A stretch of 55,365 nt of DNA from DASYPQ01 sp041488095 (GCA_041488095.1 JBGPOP010000029.1:1-55365); one strand, 5' to 3'; numbered from the stretch's first letter, positions 24,551 to 33,491 are shown. A program made the numbers and translations. The notes: generated from the sequence alone by a model not told the origin.

Positions 24551-26938
24551 TCAGAGCGTCATCAGATACGCGACGAGATCATTGAGCTGGCGCCGCGTGA
24601 GATCGTGCGTGGTCCCGTGCCTCTCGTAGAGGTTGTAGCGCGTCCAGATCTCCTCGAGCGATGCCGCGGCGCCGTTGTGCAGGTAGGGAGGGCTGGAGTA
24701 GACGTTCGTGAGATGGGGGACGTCGAAGGACCGATCGATGCTGACCAGGTCCTGGAAGTAGGCGGCACCCAGGGGGCCGTAGGAGTAGTCGTCGTGGAGG
24801 TCCATCTCGGAAAGATCGAGAGGCGCGTCGAACCACATCGTGGTCCCCACGTTCTGGATGGACGCCGCGGAGCGATAGGCGCCGTCGTGACACGTGGAGC
24901 AGCGCTTCACGCGCGGGATCTCTCGACCCGTGTTCGTGGCGACCCGATCGAACACGGCCTTCCCCAAGCGCTGCTGCAGGTTCAGGCCATCCGGCGCCCG
25001 GTGCGGGTTGGACGGACGCTCGATCGTCGACACGTAGCGCACGAGCGCGTCGAGCTCCACCGGCGTGAACGGGTCGAGCCGGGTGAAGAAGACCGCGAAG
25101 CGCGGGCCGCACTGGCGGTCAAGGGTCGGGTTCGTTCCCTCCCACTTGAACGGCGCTGTATCGAAGATTCCGCGCAGGCTGCGATTGTCCACCGGGTGCA
25201 GGCCAAGCCCGTCCGCCTCGATGTCGAAGGACAAGCCGTCGACGTGGCCGTCGGGATGGCAGCTACGGCACGAGAACTGGCGCCCTTGCGTGCGCCGTGC
25301 GTCGTGGAAGAGTCTCTCGCCTGCGCGGAGCGCCGTGACCTTCGCCGGACCTCCCAGGCCGATCCGGCGCACGAGGGAGGAACTCCGCGCGTCGAGGACG
25401 GCGACGGAGTCGTCGAGAGCCTCGGCAACGTAGACGAAACACCCGTCGGGCGAGAAGACGACGCCGCGCGGATTGGCTCCGACTTGGATGCGGCGTTTCA
25501 CGAAGCGGCTGCTCGTCCCCAGGTGGTTGGGCAAGATCTCCGCCCGGCTCTCCGGGGTCGACGAGGAGATGGCGTCGAGTAGCGCCTCGATGTCCACGAT
25601 CACGACCTCGTCAGCTCCGCCGCTCGTCACGGCGGCGAGGCGGCCATCAGGGCTCGCCGCGACGTCGACCGGATCGGGGAAGGCGCGGTTCGGCTCGTCG
25701 AGCAGCACTTGGTCCAGGCGGCCGTCGCCCGACAGCACGCCGAGGCCGTTGGTGACCACCCAACCCTGCGCGAGACGGGTGATGGGGACCAGGTTCTTCG
25801 TCCGCATCAGGGTGAAGAGGACCACGTCGCGGCCGGGGACGGAGGTCACGCCCTCCAGCATGTTGGCGTCCGCGACCATCACGCGTTGCGTAACCAGATC
25901 GTCGCCCGTGGACACGACCGTCACCTCGGAGCGGTGCGGTTCGCCAAGGCCGCAGACGAGGGGCCGCACGCTGGTCACCGCGATCGACCTCTGGTCCGGC
26001 CGCAGCGCGAGGGACCAAGGGCCATTCCCGCTGGCCATGTGGCGCACCTCCCGGAAGCTGCGCGCGTCGATCACGGAGATCGAGTTCTCCCCCGTGTTCA
26101 GGACGTAGATGCGATCGCCGGAGGGGTTCGCCAGCACGCCGTGCGGATCGTCGCCCACGGGAACCTCGTGCACGACCTGGAGGGATGCCGCGTCGATCAC
26201 GGAGAGGCTGCGCGAGAACCGGTTCGACACGAAGAGCCGCTTCCCGTCGGGGCTGACCGCGACGTCGTTCGGCCGCCGCCCAACGGCGACCTCGCGCACG
26301 ATCGATCCGGCCTTTGGATCGAGGACGACGAGGCTGTCCGCGTGCTCGCACACGACGTACAGGCGCGAACCGTCTGGCGACGTCGCCAGGTTGACGGGCG
26401 TCTTGTAGCGACGATCCGTGTTCGGCAGGCGCCAACCGCGCTGGAGGACCTCGTCGTGGGACGGCCGCTTGCGGTGGCACGCTGCGCAGCCCTCGCGATC
26501 GCCCGGCTGGATCCCGGCGGGAGGAGGCGGCTCCGCGCCGTCGCGGACGTGCTGTCGGGCCTCCGCGTGCAGGCTGCCCGGCCCGTGGCAGGCCTCGCAC
26601 TGCACGCCGGCAGTGATGTCGAACGAGGGCCGGGTCCAGCGCGGGCCGAGGTCCGTGGACGTCGCGTGGCATCCCAGGCAGAGCAGGCTCTCGCGCGGCA
26701 GATCGACCGTGCCGGTCAGGACGGCGATGTCCTCCGCCTCCTCCCGCGCGAGGGCGCGGTAGGACTTCTCGTGGGCCGGGATCGCCTCGATCGAGCAGGG
26801 ACGCTCCGGCCTCCCGAGCGCGTGGCACTCCAGGCACGTGCCGCTTCCGACATAGGAGGGGAGCGCGGAGCCCGCGTCCTGTCCTGCAGCGAAGCGGATC
26901 GCGCAGGTCGCGAGGCACGCGGCGAGCCGGCGTCTCAT
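24551..26938 (-). CDS. Six-heme cytochrome with YVTN propeller
   Basis: A protein of about 795 residues starting at ATG 26938, which overlaps the previous gene's stop (ATGA); a TTG at 26953 is a less likely start. After a signal peptide (MRRRLAACLATCAIRFAAG) come four N-terminal CxxCH motifs (CLECH, CLGCH, CEACH, CAACH), as in cytochrome c554-like domains. A seven-bladed-type YVTN propeller follows, with repeated LATSPDGSRLYVV and VAVSPDGKRLFVSN. Two further heme sites (CRSCH, CSTCH) lie in a MauG/di-heme-peroxidase-like C-terminal region containing the conserved VPHLTNVYSSPPYLHNG segment. It should act in periplasmic electron transfer. The fusion of c554-like, propeller and peroxidase-like parts in one chain is notable. 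Confidence 0.9.
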   Translation of the reverse strand: MRRRLAACLATCAIRFAAGQDAGSALPSYVGSGTCLECHALGRPERPCSIEAIPAHEKSYRALAREEAEDIAVLTGTVDLPRESLLCLGCHATSTDLGPRWTRPSFDITAGVQCEACHGPGSLHAEARQHVRDGAEPPPPAGIQPGDREGCAACHRKRPSHDEVLQRGWRLPNTDRRYKTPVNLATSPDGSRLYVVCEHADSLVVLDPKAGSIVREVAVGRRPNDVAVSPDGKRLFVSNRFSRSLSVIDAASLQVVHEVPVGDDPHGVLANPSGDRIYVLNTGENSISVIDARSFREVRHMASGNGPWSLALRPDQRSIAVTSVRPLVCGLGEPHRSEVTVVSTGDDLVTQRVMVADANMLEGVTSVPGRDVVLFTLMRTKNLVPITRLAQGWVVTNGLGVLSGDGRLDQVLLDEPNRAFPDPVDVAASPDGRLAAVTSGGADEVVIVDIEALLDAISSSTPESRAEILPNHLGTSSRFVKRRIQVGANPRGVVFSPDGCFVYVAEALDDSVAVLDARSSSLVRRIGLGGPAKVTALRAGERLFHDARRTQGRQFSCRSCHPDGHVDGLSFDIEADGLGLHPVDNRSLRGIFDTAPFKWEGTNPTLDRQCGPRFAVFFTRLDPFTPVELDALVRYVSTIERPSNPHRAPDGLNLQQRLGKAVFDRVATNTGREIPRVKRCSTCHDGAYRSAASIQNVGTTMWFDAPLDLSEMDLHDDYSYGPLGAAYFQDLVSIDRSFDVPHLTNVYSSPPYLHNGAAASLEEIWTRYNLYERHGTTHDLTRRQLNDLVAYLMTL

Positions 26939-28389
26939 CTCTTCACCTCGCAAGCTGGCTTGCGCAGCGCCTGCGTGTGCCGGTTCGGCGGGGTGATCTC
27001 AGGGTCCTCGTGGCAACCGATGCAGCCCCGGGCTTCCTTGGGCATCACCCAGATCCAGCTCGTCATCGCGCGCGTCTCACGGCCCTCGCCGTCCAGCAGC
27101 CGCAGGCGCAGGGGCGTGCGCGCGGGGACCTGCAGGTAGAACGAGCCGTCCTGCTCGACCGGGAAGGTGCCGAGCACCCGTTCCTGCGCCGTCTCGGAGC
27201 CGGCTGCGATGATCTCCACCTGCCGGGCTCGTTCCGCGGGGATGCGCTGTCCAGGCTCGAGGTCCCACAAGAACGCGTCCATGCAGTAGAGGAAGCCGTG
27301 GCTCGCGCGCTCGTCGACGACGCTCGATCGCCCCGGCCGCCGCGCGCGGGAATGAATCGGCACGGCCTGGATCTCGTTCCACGCGTCGGTGGAGTACAGC
27401 TTCTCGAGACCTTCCGCGGCGGACGCGTCCAAGCGGAAGAGGTCGAAGGTGGATCCCGCTGAGTCCGGCCTCCAGGAGACGACGAGCGATCCATCCGGCA
27501 GCACCGCCGGATCGCGGAGCTGCCCGGAGGACACGCGCAGGATCTCCTGCCTCGACCTCCGGCTGCGGATCCCGGAGACGCTGAGGAGCGCGCTGCCCGC
27601 GGTCCCCTTCGCGCGTTCTTCGACGTAGATCACGCGGCCGTCCGGCGTCTCGCACGGCGACGTGCGGAAGGCCCCGGCCTCGACGGCCGCGAAGGCCTGG
27701 ACGTCCGTCCCGTCGGTGTTGATCGTGAACAGGCCCGTGCTCGCGCTCGGGGCGGGCGAGAGGCTGCCCACGAAGAGCAGCCGCCCGTCAGCGAGCAGGA
27801 GCGGGCTGGCCGCGCCATGCGGCTGGAACGTGATACGCCGCTCGTCGCCGCCGTCGAGCCGACAAGTGTGGAGCGACGAGACGCCGTCTTCCGCCACGCC
27901 GCGGAAACAGATGCGCGGCTCGGGCCTCTCCGCGTCGATCGTGAAGAGCGTCGAGAGGTAGATCGCCTCGAGGCAGTCGCCCGTCCGGTGAGTGACCTGT
28001 CTCGGCTCGCCTCCTGCCAGGCTCGCCTCGTAGACCTGGAAGGCATCGCCCGGACCGCGGCGACCGACGAACAGGAATCGCTCACCGTCGTCCGAGAGGT
28101 CGGCGCGCCCGGCGGCGAGCCACTCCGCCGTGAGCGGGACCGCGCCGGCCGAGGGCTTCTCGAGGTCGAGGAGTACGATGCGGCTCCCGTCGGGCAGGGG
28201 CCCACCCTTCTCCCAATCGCGCGCCGGCTCCCGATCGTGCGCCGGACCTTGCGCCTCGTCACACCCTCGCGCGGGGACCAGCGTGACCAGCATCCGTGGA
28301 GCCGAAGGACCCGGGGATCCCTGCATCCCGAGGCCCAGCACGCTCGAGGCGAGCAAGAGCCCGCGGCTCGCTCCGAGCTGCGGTCTCAT
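26935..28389 (-). CDS. HzsA-related propeller protein with one heme motif
   Basis: A protein of about 484 residues when started at ATG 28389, where a signal peptide begins (MRPQLGASRGLLLASSVLGL). An in-frame ATG at 28428 would add 13 residues. The middle is a PD40/TolB-like propeller (AGRADLSDDGERFLFVG, DGGDERRITFQPHG). The C-terminal part contains GTFPVEQDGSFYLQVPA and SWIWVMPKEARGCIGCH, the middle domain seen in hydrazine synthase alpha-subunit (HzsA) related proteins, with one c-type heme site CIGCH and a following ITPPNRHTQAL. Family members are widespread in planctomycetes and most are not hydrazine synthases. It leads the operon with the six-heme cytochrome; the partner genes suggest periplasmic redox function. 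Confidence 0.85.
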   Translation of the reverse strand: MRPQLGASRGLLLASSVLGLGMQGSPGPSAPRMLVTLVPARGCDEAQGPAHDREPARDWEKGGPLPDGSRIVLLDLEKPSAGAVPLTAEWLAAGRADLSDDGERFLFVGRRGPGDAFQVYEASLAGGEPRQVTHRTGDCLEAIYLSTLFTIDAERPEPRICFRGVAEDGVSSLHTCRLDGGDERRITFQPHGAASPLLLADGRLLFVGSLSPAPSASTGLFTINTDGTDVQAFAAVEAGAFRTSPCETPDGRVIYVEERAKGTAGSALLSVSGIRSRRSRQEILRVSSGQLRDPAVLPDGSLVVSWRPDSAGSTFDLFRLDASAAEGLEKLYSTDAWNEIQAVPIHSRARRPGRSSVVDERASHGFLYCMDAFLWDLEPGQRIPAERARQVEIIAAGSETAQERVLGTFPVEQDGSFYLQVPARTPLRLRLLDGEGRETRAMTSWIWVMPKEARGCIGCHEDPEITPPNRHTQALRKPACEVKR

Positions 28390-28463
28390 CCGCGGGCGCC
28401 CGGGAGCGGGAGGCGAAGAGCCTGACATCGGCGCGGCTGGAGAGCTCCAGTTCCTGCCTCCAG

Positions 28464-28477
28464 GATATACTTAAACA
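28464..28477. promoter_or_regulatory. AT-rich island between divergent genes
   Basis: The short AT-rich stretch GATATACTTAAACA lies between the divergent HzsA-related and RidA genes in otherwise very GC-rich sequence. TATACT on the + strand, or TATATC on the other, could be a -10 element. No well-spaced -35 partner is seen, so this is only a candidate shared promoter region. Confidence 0.3.
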
Positions 28478-28631
28478 GGCCATCGAACGGTGCGAGGATG
28501 GCAGACTCCTGAAGCCTGGCACGAAAAGCGAGGATCACGACGCGACCAGCTCGGCCGCCTTTTCGCCGGCCGAGCAGCAGGAGCGACACGCACTAGGACT
28601 TCCGGCGGCGGCGCCGGCAGCGCGAAAAGGC

Positions 28632-29111
28632 ATGGCGAGCAGAGGAGACGCTCTTTCCGCCGTGGGGAAGCGCGCGATCCACGCGCCGGAGGTCCTGAAC
28701 GAGGCGCCGGACTACTCGACCTCCACGGCGTTCAGCCGGGGGCTGCGCGTCGAGCTGCCGGGCGGGGGAATCCTGCTCCTCCTGAGCGGGACGGCGAGCG
28801 TGGGCTCGCACGGTGAGACGGTCCATCCCGGTGACTTCCGCGCGCAGTGCTGGCGCACGTACCGGAACCTCACGAACCTGCTCGAAAGCGAGCGGGCTTC
28901 CTGGAGCGACGTCGTCCGCACCACGTGCTACCTGCGGAACATCGAGCGCGACTACGAGGACTTCAACCGCATCCGGACCGAGTTCTTCTTGGCGCTAGGC
29001 CTGGACCCGTTCCCGGCGTCCACCGGGATCCAGGCGCACTTGTGCCGCAATGACCTGCTGGTCGAGATCGAGGCGATGGCGATCCTCGACGGCGCGCGGG
29101 CGCGCGGATGA
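28632..29111 (+). CDS. RidA/YjgF-family protein lacking the usual catalytic Arg
   Basis: A protein of about 159 residues from ATG 28632. The body matches the RidA/YER057c/UK114 fold: it has ILLLLSGTASVGSHGETVHP, FRAQCWRTYRNLTNLLES, VVRTTCYLRNIERDYEDFN and the closing strand LLVEIEAMAIL. In canonical RidA imine deaminases an Arg lies in a PARS-like motif before the last strands. Here the aligned segment reads PASTGIQAHL, so that Arg seems to be absent and the enzyme may belong to another Rid subgroup or to the structurally similar chorismate-handling proteins. Its stop overlaps the DAHP synthase ATG (ATGA), arguing for a linked role in aromatic metabolism. The start is uncertain because the frame is open upstream. 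Confidence 0.82.
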   Translation: MASRGDALSAVGKRAIHAPEVLNEAPDYSTSTAFSRGLRVELPGGGILLLLSGTASVGSHGETVHPGDFRAQCWRTYRNLTNLLESERASWSDVVRTTCYLRNIERDYEDFNRIRTEFFLALGLDPFPASTGIQAHLCRNDLLVEIEAMAILDGARARG

Positions 29112-30019
29112 GCGCGGAATCGAACCTGCGGGCCGAAGCCGGCGGGTCGAGGGTCGCGCTGTCCGATCTCGCTCGGGATCTCTCGGGGCTGAAGGTCTCC
29201 CGCAACCTGCGCCCGGGTTGCGAGCAGGCGCTCGACACGCGTCCGGTGACCGTCGGGGGCGTGACGATCGGCGGTTCCGAGCCCGTCGTGATGGCCGGGC
29301 CGTGTGCGGTCGAAAGCCGGCAGCAGACGCTCGCGATCGCGCGCGCCGTCGCCGAAGCTGGCGCCAGGATCCTGCGCGGGAGCGCCTACAAGCCGCGCAC
29401 GAGTCCCTATTCGTTCCAGGGACTCGGCGAGGAAGGCCTCAGGATCCTGGCGGAAGCGCGCGCGGAGACGGGCCTGCCTTTCGTGACCGAGGTCATGGAC
29501 CCGCGGCTCGTCGAGCTCGTCGCCTCCTACGCCGATATGCTCCAGATCGGCTCGCGCAGCATGCAGAACTTCCCGCTTCTTGCCGAGGTCGGGCGCACGC
29601 GCAAGCCGGTGCTCCTGAAGCGCGGGTTCTGCGCCACCATCGAGGAGTGGATCCTGGCTGCCGAGTACGTGGCGCTCGGCGGCAACCTCGATATCGTCCT
29701 GTGCGAGCGCGGGATCCGCACCTTCGCGTCGGGCGTCTATGACCGGAGCACGCTCGATCTGTCGGCCATCCAGGCCGTGCGCCGGATCACGCCGCTGCCC
29801 GTCATCGTGGACCCGAGCCACGCTGCCGGCCGGGCCGACCTCGTCCCCGGGCTCGCCGCCGCGGGTCTGGAACAGGGAGCCCATGGCCTGCTCGTCGAGG
29901 TCATCGAGCAGGGAGCCGACCGGTCGAGGATCCTGTGCGACGGCGAGCAGGGCATCGAGCCCGATGCACTGCGGCGGATCGTCGCCCGCGCGCGCGCCAG
30001 CCAGGACAGGGGCGGGTGA
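29108..30019 (+). CDS. aroF: 3-deoxy-7-phosphoheptulonate (DAHP) synthase, class I-beta
   Basis: A 303-residue enzyme of the first shikimate step, joining phosphoenolpyruvate and erythrose 4-phosphate. Conserved motifs are all present: MAGPCAVES (metal-binding Cys), LRGSAYKPRTSPYSFQG, VTEVMDP, QIGSRSMQNF, PVLLKRG and VDPSHAAGR (metal-binding His). The length and motifs match the I-beta type. An N-terminal extension of about 50 residues (SDLARDLSGLKVSRNLRPG) precedes the barrel and could be a partial ferredoxin-like regulatory element, but it is too short to be sure. Translation is probably coupled to the upstream RidA-like gene. No other aro gene is nearby. Confidence 0.95.
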   Translation: MSAESNLRAEAGGSRVALSDLARDLSGLKVSRNLRPGCEQALDTRPVTVGGVTIGGSEPVVMAGPCAVESRQQTLAIARAVAEAGARILRGSAYKPRTSPYSFQGLGEEGLRILAEARAETGLPFVTEVMDPRLVELVASYADMLQIGSRSMQNFPLLAEVGRTRKPVLLKRGFCATIEEWILAAEYVALGGNLDIVLCERGIRTFASGVYDRSTLDLSAIQAVRRITPLPVIVDPSHAAGRADLVPGLAAAGLEQGAHGLLVEVIEQGADRSRILCDGEQGIEPDALRRIVARARASQDRGG

Positions 30020-30508
30020 CGCACGCACCTGTCCCTCCCGAAAACTCCGTGCCTCGTCAGGTACCGGCCAGCCGCTGGACCTTCCGGTTTCAGGCCTTGC
30101 GGCTGACGCTGGCTGGCCAGGCGAGCAAGGCCAGCGGGTCGGGCCCCGAGCGTGAGCCCGGCAGCGCTCCCGCGGCCCCGATCGCAGCCACAGCCAGGGT
30201 GGGCAGGAGGTCGCGGAAACCGACCGATCGCTTCACGGGCACGACGGTGCTGCCCCGAGCCTTTCGGGTACCCCGCAATCCGGGGCCTGCACCATTGTCA
30301 GGTTCGGACGCCGGAGGGAGAATCCCGGACGAGCGCCCGCGGAACGGAGGGCGCTCGACGCTCGAACCAGCTCGCAGACACGGCAGTGAGAGCCCGCCCG
30401 CGTTCTTGCGCAGGCCCGCCTCGATCCCCGCGCGATCTCGACCTCCTCGCCGCGAGGTCCGGGCCGAATCCCCCCCGCGGTCATCCACTGAATCAGACAG
30501 GAGTGAAC
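30020..30508. other. Long intergenic region / leader before secreted mosaic gene
   Basis: No convincing gene is seen in these 489 bases. The region contains a perfect 9-base inverted repeat (30330-30357) and a second, weaker GC-rich fold around 30252-30286 (GCCCCG ... CGGGGC with an inner CCCGA/TCGGG). A good ribosome binding site (AGGAG) lies just before the ATG at 30509. The stretch may serve as the DAHP synthase 3' end plus a structured leader of the next gene. Confidence 0.4.
30330..30357 (+). terminator. Perfect GC-rich hairpin, no T-run
   Basis: Arms CGAGCGCCC (30330-30338) and GGGCGCTCG (30349-30357) are exactly complementary, with a 10-base loop. No T-run follows, so intrinsic termination is uncertain; a leader structure is equally possible. 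Confidence 0.3.
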
Positions 30509-33178
30509 ATGAAGACAAGGTTCCTCGGTCTCGTCGTCGCCCTCGGCGTCCTCGCGTCTGCGCGCCCCGCTCGAGCCCAGGTCATCCTTCCCCCCGGCGA
30601 AGACAGCTGGCAGACGTCGCCGCCTCTCGGATGCGACGGATCCACTGCCGATTTCAGCGCGAGCCCGATCCCCGCGGGCTTCTTCGGGCCCGGCTCGGAC
30701 CCGTTCTCTGGAGTGATCGTCCTGAGAGGCGCACCGCTGAGCACGAATCCGCCGGGGGCTCTGGGAGCCACCGACACGATCATCTGGCGCCGCCAACCCG
30801 CGAATCTGCCTAGCCTACCCAGTCAGGCAACGATCCCGATCGAGATCGTGGCGCTGAGTCTCGTGTCGTGCCAGCCGTTCACGGTCACGTACTACGGGGG
30901 GCAGAAGGCCGAACCGTGGATCGCTACGGTGCGCGTGTGCTCGACGCAACAGCAGGGATTCATGACGATCGCCTTGCTGCATCCCGACGGCGGCACGTTC
31001 AGCTCGTCGCTCCCTGTCTCGCCGACATTCACCTTCAGCCCGCTGAACGGTGGCCCCTCGACTTCGCCGGTGATCGGTCCGACGATCCAATTCAGCAGTT
31101 CGTCCACGCCGTGGACCCTGGTAGGAGGACCCGCAGGATTCAACCCGGCGGGCCACGGGGTTGATCCCCTGCCGCCCGGCGTCTGTGTCGACATCTGCGG
31201 GAACGGCGGCTGCGGCTACACCACGATCGGCGCCTCCAACTTCCGGCCGGGGTTCGGGACGACCGGATCCGGCATCCCCATGTGTTCCATACCCACATTC
31301 CATTGCCGGTTGAGCTCGGAGGACGCGCAGTTGGAAAGTCACGGGGTCTACCCGCCGGGGGACACGGACGGGGACGGGTTTCCGAACGAGTGCGACAACT
31401 GCCCGAACGCGCCCAATCCCGATCAAATGGACTCGGACGGTGACGGGATCGGAGACGCATGCGACGGAACCCCCTTCGGACAAGCCCGCCTCAACGAGAT
31501 CTACGCGCGTCACCTCGGCGTGCAGGACAAGGAGTTCATCGAGCTGAGCGGGACGCCCGGCTTCGCGCTCACGGGTTGGATGGTCTTGATCGTCAGCGGG
31601 GACTCGGCGAACCCGGGAACCCTCGTGAGGGCCTGGGATCTGACCGGCAACACGATCCCCGGAAGCGGGTTCTTCGTCCTCGGAGACGCGGGCGTCCCGG
31701 GCACGAACCTCGTCATCGGCGCGAGCAACTCGATCCCCGACGCCACCGAGACCTTCTATCTCGTCCAGACAGCGAATCCAGGACCCATCCTGGGTCTCGT
31801 CGGCATGTCCGCGGGTGTCGACCCCGAGCTCGACGGGGTCACCAGCATCCCGTGTCTCGTGAATGGCATCATCGAGGCCGTCGCTCTGACGGACGGAGGT
31901 GTCTCGGATCGGATCTACGACCACGCGGAGTCGAACACCTTCGGGCCCGTCTGCACGGACATCCCGGCGGGGATCTACCGCGACCCGAGCGGGGGCTCGT
32001 GGTGCCCGGCGTTCCTCGACGTCGACCCCGCGAACAACCTCTGGCAGCCGCGCACGCCAGGCGCCGCGAATTCCTCGTGCCCCCTGACAGAGTCCCCCTG
32101 CCTGTGCCCCAACCCGACGGCCATCGGCTACAGGTTTCCGGGAACAGGTGGCGCGATCCCGCCCACCGGCAGCGGAGGAGGCTCTTGGCCTGGCGCGCAG
32201 CCTCCGTCCTTCTTCACGTCCTCGGTGGGCATCGCAACTCCCGTCGAGGGAGTCACGGCTGTCGTCCTGATCGGCATCACCCACACTCGCGTCGGCGACC
32301 TGCAGGGCGTGCTCCGCGATCCGACCGGGGTCGGGCACAACCTCTTCAATCGCTCAGGCTTCACCGGCACCGGCACGGGAAACCCCGGCGATTTCCTGGC
32401 GCCGGGGCAGACCCTCGTCTTCGTCCCCTCGGGCGGAGCAGCCTGGCCGGCCGCGGGCAACATCTCCTCGGGCGCCTACGACCAGGATTTCGGCGTGGGG
32501 TGCGCCGGCGGGTCATGGACACCAGGGATCCTCGGGATCGACGACACGAATCTGGGCAAGATCCGCGGCCCGGCGGGAACGTGGACGCTCGAGATCTACG
32601 ATTGGGCGTCGGGCGACACGGGCAATCTCGCGGGCTGGAGCCTCGACGTGGTCGCGACGGTCGGCGCGGCTCCGATGATCAGTTTCTGCGAGCCTGGACA
32701 GGGCGGCATCATGACCTGCCCGTGCGGCAACCCACCCGCGGGTGGCGGGTTGGGCTGCAACAACTTCGGTGCAGGTCCCGTGGCCAGCTGCACGCTGAGA
32801 GCGGTGGGATCTGCCTCGCTCGCGGTCGACACGTTGGTCTTCAGCTCGACCGGCGAGAACAACACTGCGCTGACGATCTTCCTGCAAGGCAGCAGCACCA
32901 ACTTTTCCGGCATCCAGTTCGGTGCCGGCATCCGCTGCGTGACGGGAACCCTCAAGCGCCTCTACACCGGCGGAGCCGTGGCCGGCGCGATCACGCGTCC
33001 CGGCGGCGGCGACCCGTCCGTCTCCGCGCGTTCTGCGGCGCTGGGCGACCCGATCCTGGCTGGCCAGTCGCGGTACTACATGACGTACTACCGCGACCCG
33101 CTGGCAGCCGGCCCGTGTGGCAACACCGCGAGCACCTTCAACGACAGCCAGGCGGGTTCGATCGCCTGGGCTCCGTGA
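30509..33178 (+). CDS. Secreted mosaic protein: TSP3 repeats, LTD-like, P-domain, YYRDP C-terminal domain
   Basis: An 889-residue exported protein with signal peptide MKTRFLGLVVALGVLAS (cleavage near RAQ) and a clear AGGAG ribosome binding site. In order it shows an unassigned Cys-containing N-terminal domain, thrombospondin-type-3 calcium repeats (DTDGDGFPNECDNCPNA, DSDGDGIGDACDG), a lamin-tail-like region (ARLNEIYARHLG through PGAANSSC), and a proprotein-convertase P-like domain (GVTAVVLIGITHTRVGDLQ, then PAGTWTLEIYDWASGDTGNL). From about 32687 it ends with the cysteine-rich C-terminal domain shared with two other proteins here (LTIFLQG, CVTGTLKRLY, SARSAALGDPI, YYRDP). The last domain may be a surface anchor or export tag (inference). 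Start chosen from the ribosome binding site and signal peptide. Confidence 0.88.
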   Translation: MKTRFLGLVVALGVLASARPARAQVILPPGEDSWQTSPPLGCDGSTADFSASPIPAGFFGPGSDPFSGVIVLRGAPLSTNPPGALGATDTIIWRRQPANLPSLPSQATIPIEIVALSLVSCQPFTVTYYGGQKAEPWIATVRVCSTQQQGFMTIALLHPDGGTFSSSLPVSPTFTFSPLNGGPSTSPVIGPTIQFSSSSTPWTLVGGPAGFNPAGHGVDPLPPGVCVDICGNGGCGYTTIGASNFRPGFGTTGSGIPMCSIPTFHCRLSSEDAQLESHGVYPPGDTDGDGFPNECDNCPNAPNPDQMDSDGDGIGDACDGTPFGQARLNEIYARHLGVQDKEFIELSGTPGFALTGWMVLIVSGDSANPGTLVRAWDLTGNTIPGSGFFVLGDAGVPGTNLVIGASNSIPDATETFYLVQTANPGPILGLVGMSAGVDPELDGVTSIPCLVNGIIEAVALTDGGVSDRIYDHAESNTFGPVCTDIPAGIYRDPSGGSWCPAFLDVDPANNLWQPRTPGAANSSCPLTESPCLCPNPTAIGYRFPGTGGAIPPTGSGGGSWPGAQPPSFFTSSVGIATPVEGVTAVVLIGITHTRVGDLQGVLRDPTGVGHNLFNRSGFTGTGTGNPGDFLAPGQTLVFVPSGGAAWPAAGNISSGAYDQDFGVGCAGGSWTPGILGIDDTNLGKIRGPAGTWTLEIYDWASGDTGNLAGWSLDVVATVGAAPMISFCEPGQGGIMTCPCGNPPAGGGLGCNNFGAGPVASCTLRAVGSASLAVDTLVFSSTGENNTALTIFLQGSSTNFSGIQFGAGIRCVTGTLKRLYTGGAVAGAITRPGGGDPSVSARSAALGDPILAGQSRYYMTYYRDPLAAGPCGNTASTFNDSQAGSIAWAP

Positions 33179-33217
33179 ACTGGATGGATGGACCGGGGCT
33201 CTCCAAGTCGCGGGTTG

Positions 33218-33358
33218 CTTGACGAAGTAGTTCGTCCCCCGCTTCCGCCCCTTCGTCCTGAGCTTCTTCGCGGCGAGGAGCTTCGCAATCGGTCCCTTGA
33301 GCACAGCGGTGTCCGTCTTGAGTGCCTTCCTCCCCCGCTCTAGGATTTCGTTGGACAC
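33218..33358 (-). pseudogene. Winged-helix remnant antisense to 3' end of secreted gene
   Basis: Read on the minus strand from a GTG at 33358, the frame gives SNEILERGRKALKTDTAVL, then PIAKLLAAKKLRTKGRKRG and TNYFVKQ. This aligns with the C-terminal winged helix of the complete relative at 54794-55318 and with the copies at 44520-44882 and 52766-52960. No stop follows TNYFVKQ and the upstream half is missing or frame-shifted, so it is a remnant. It sits 40 bases past the stop of the YYRDP-domain gene, convergent to it. Confidence 0.55.
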
Positions 33359-33491
33359 CTCTCTGCGAGTAGAAGGAGCGCAAGATGGAGGTGTCTGTGA
33401 GCAAGAAGCGACGAGAGAGGGAAGAGCGGCTCGGTGCGAAACGGCGCGGAGAACTCAGCCTTCGATCGTCATCGCAATGCCCCTCCCTACA

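Noticed and set aside
26935..28389. True hydrazine synthase subunit (anammox)
   Set aside because: Only the HzsA-related middle domain and one heme site are present, without the HzsB/HzsC partners; such related proteins are common in non-anammox planctomycetes.
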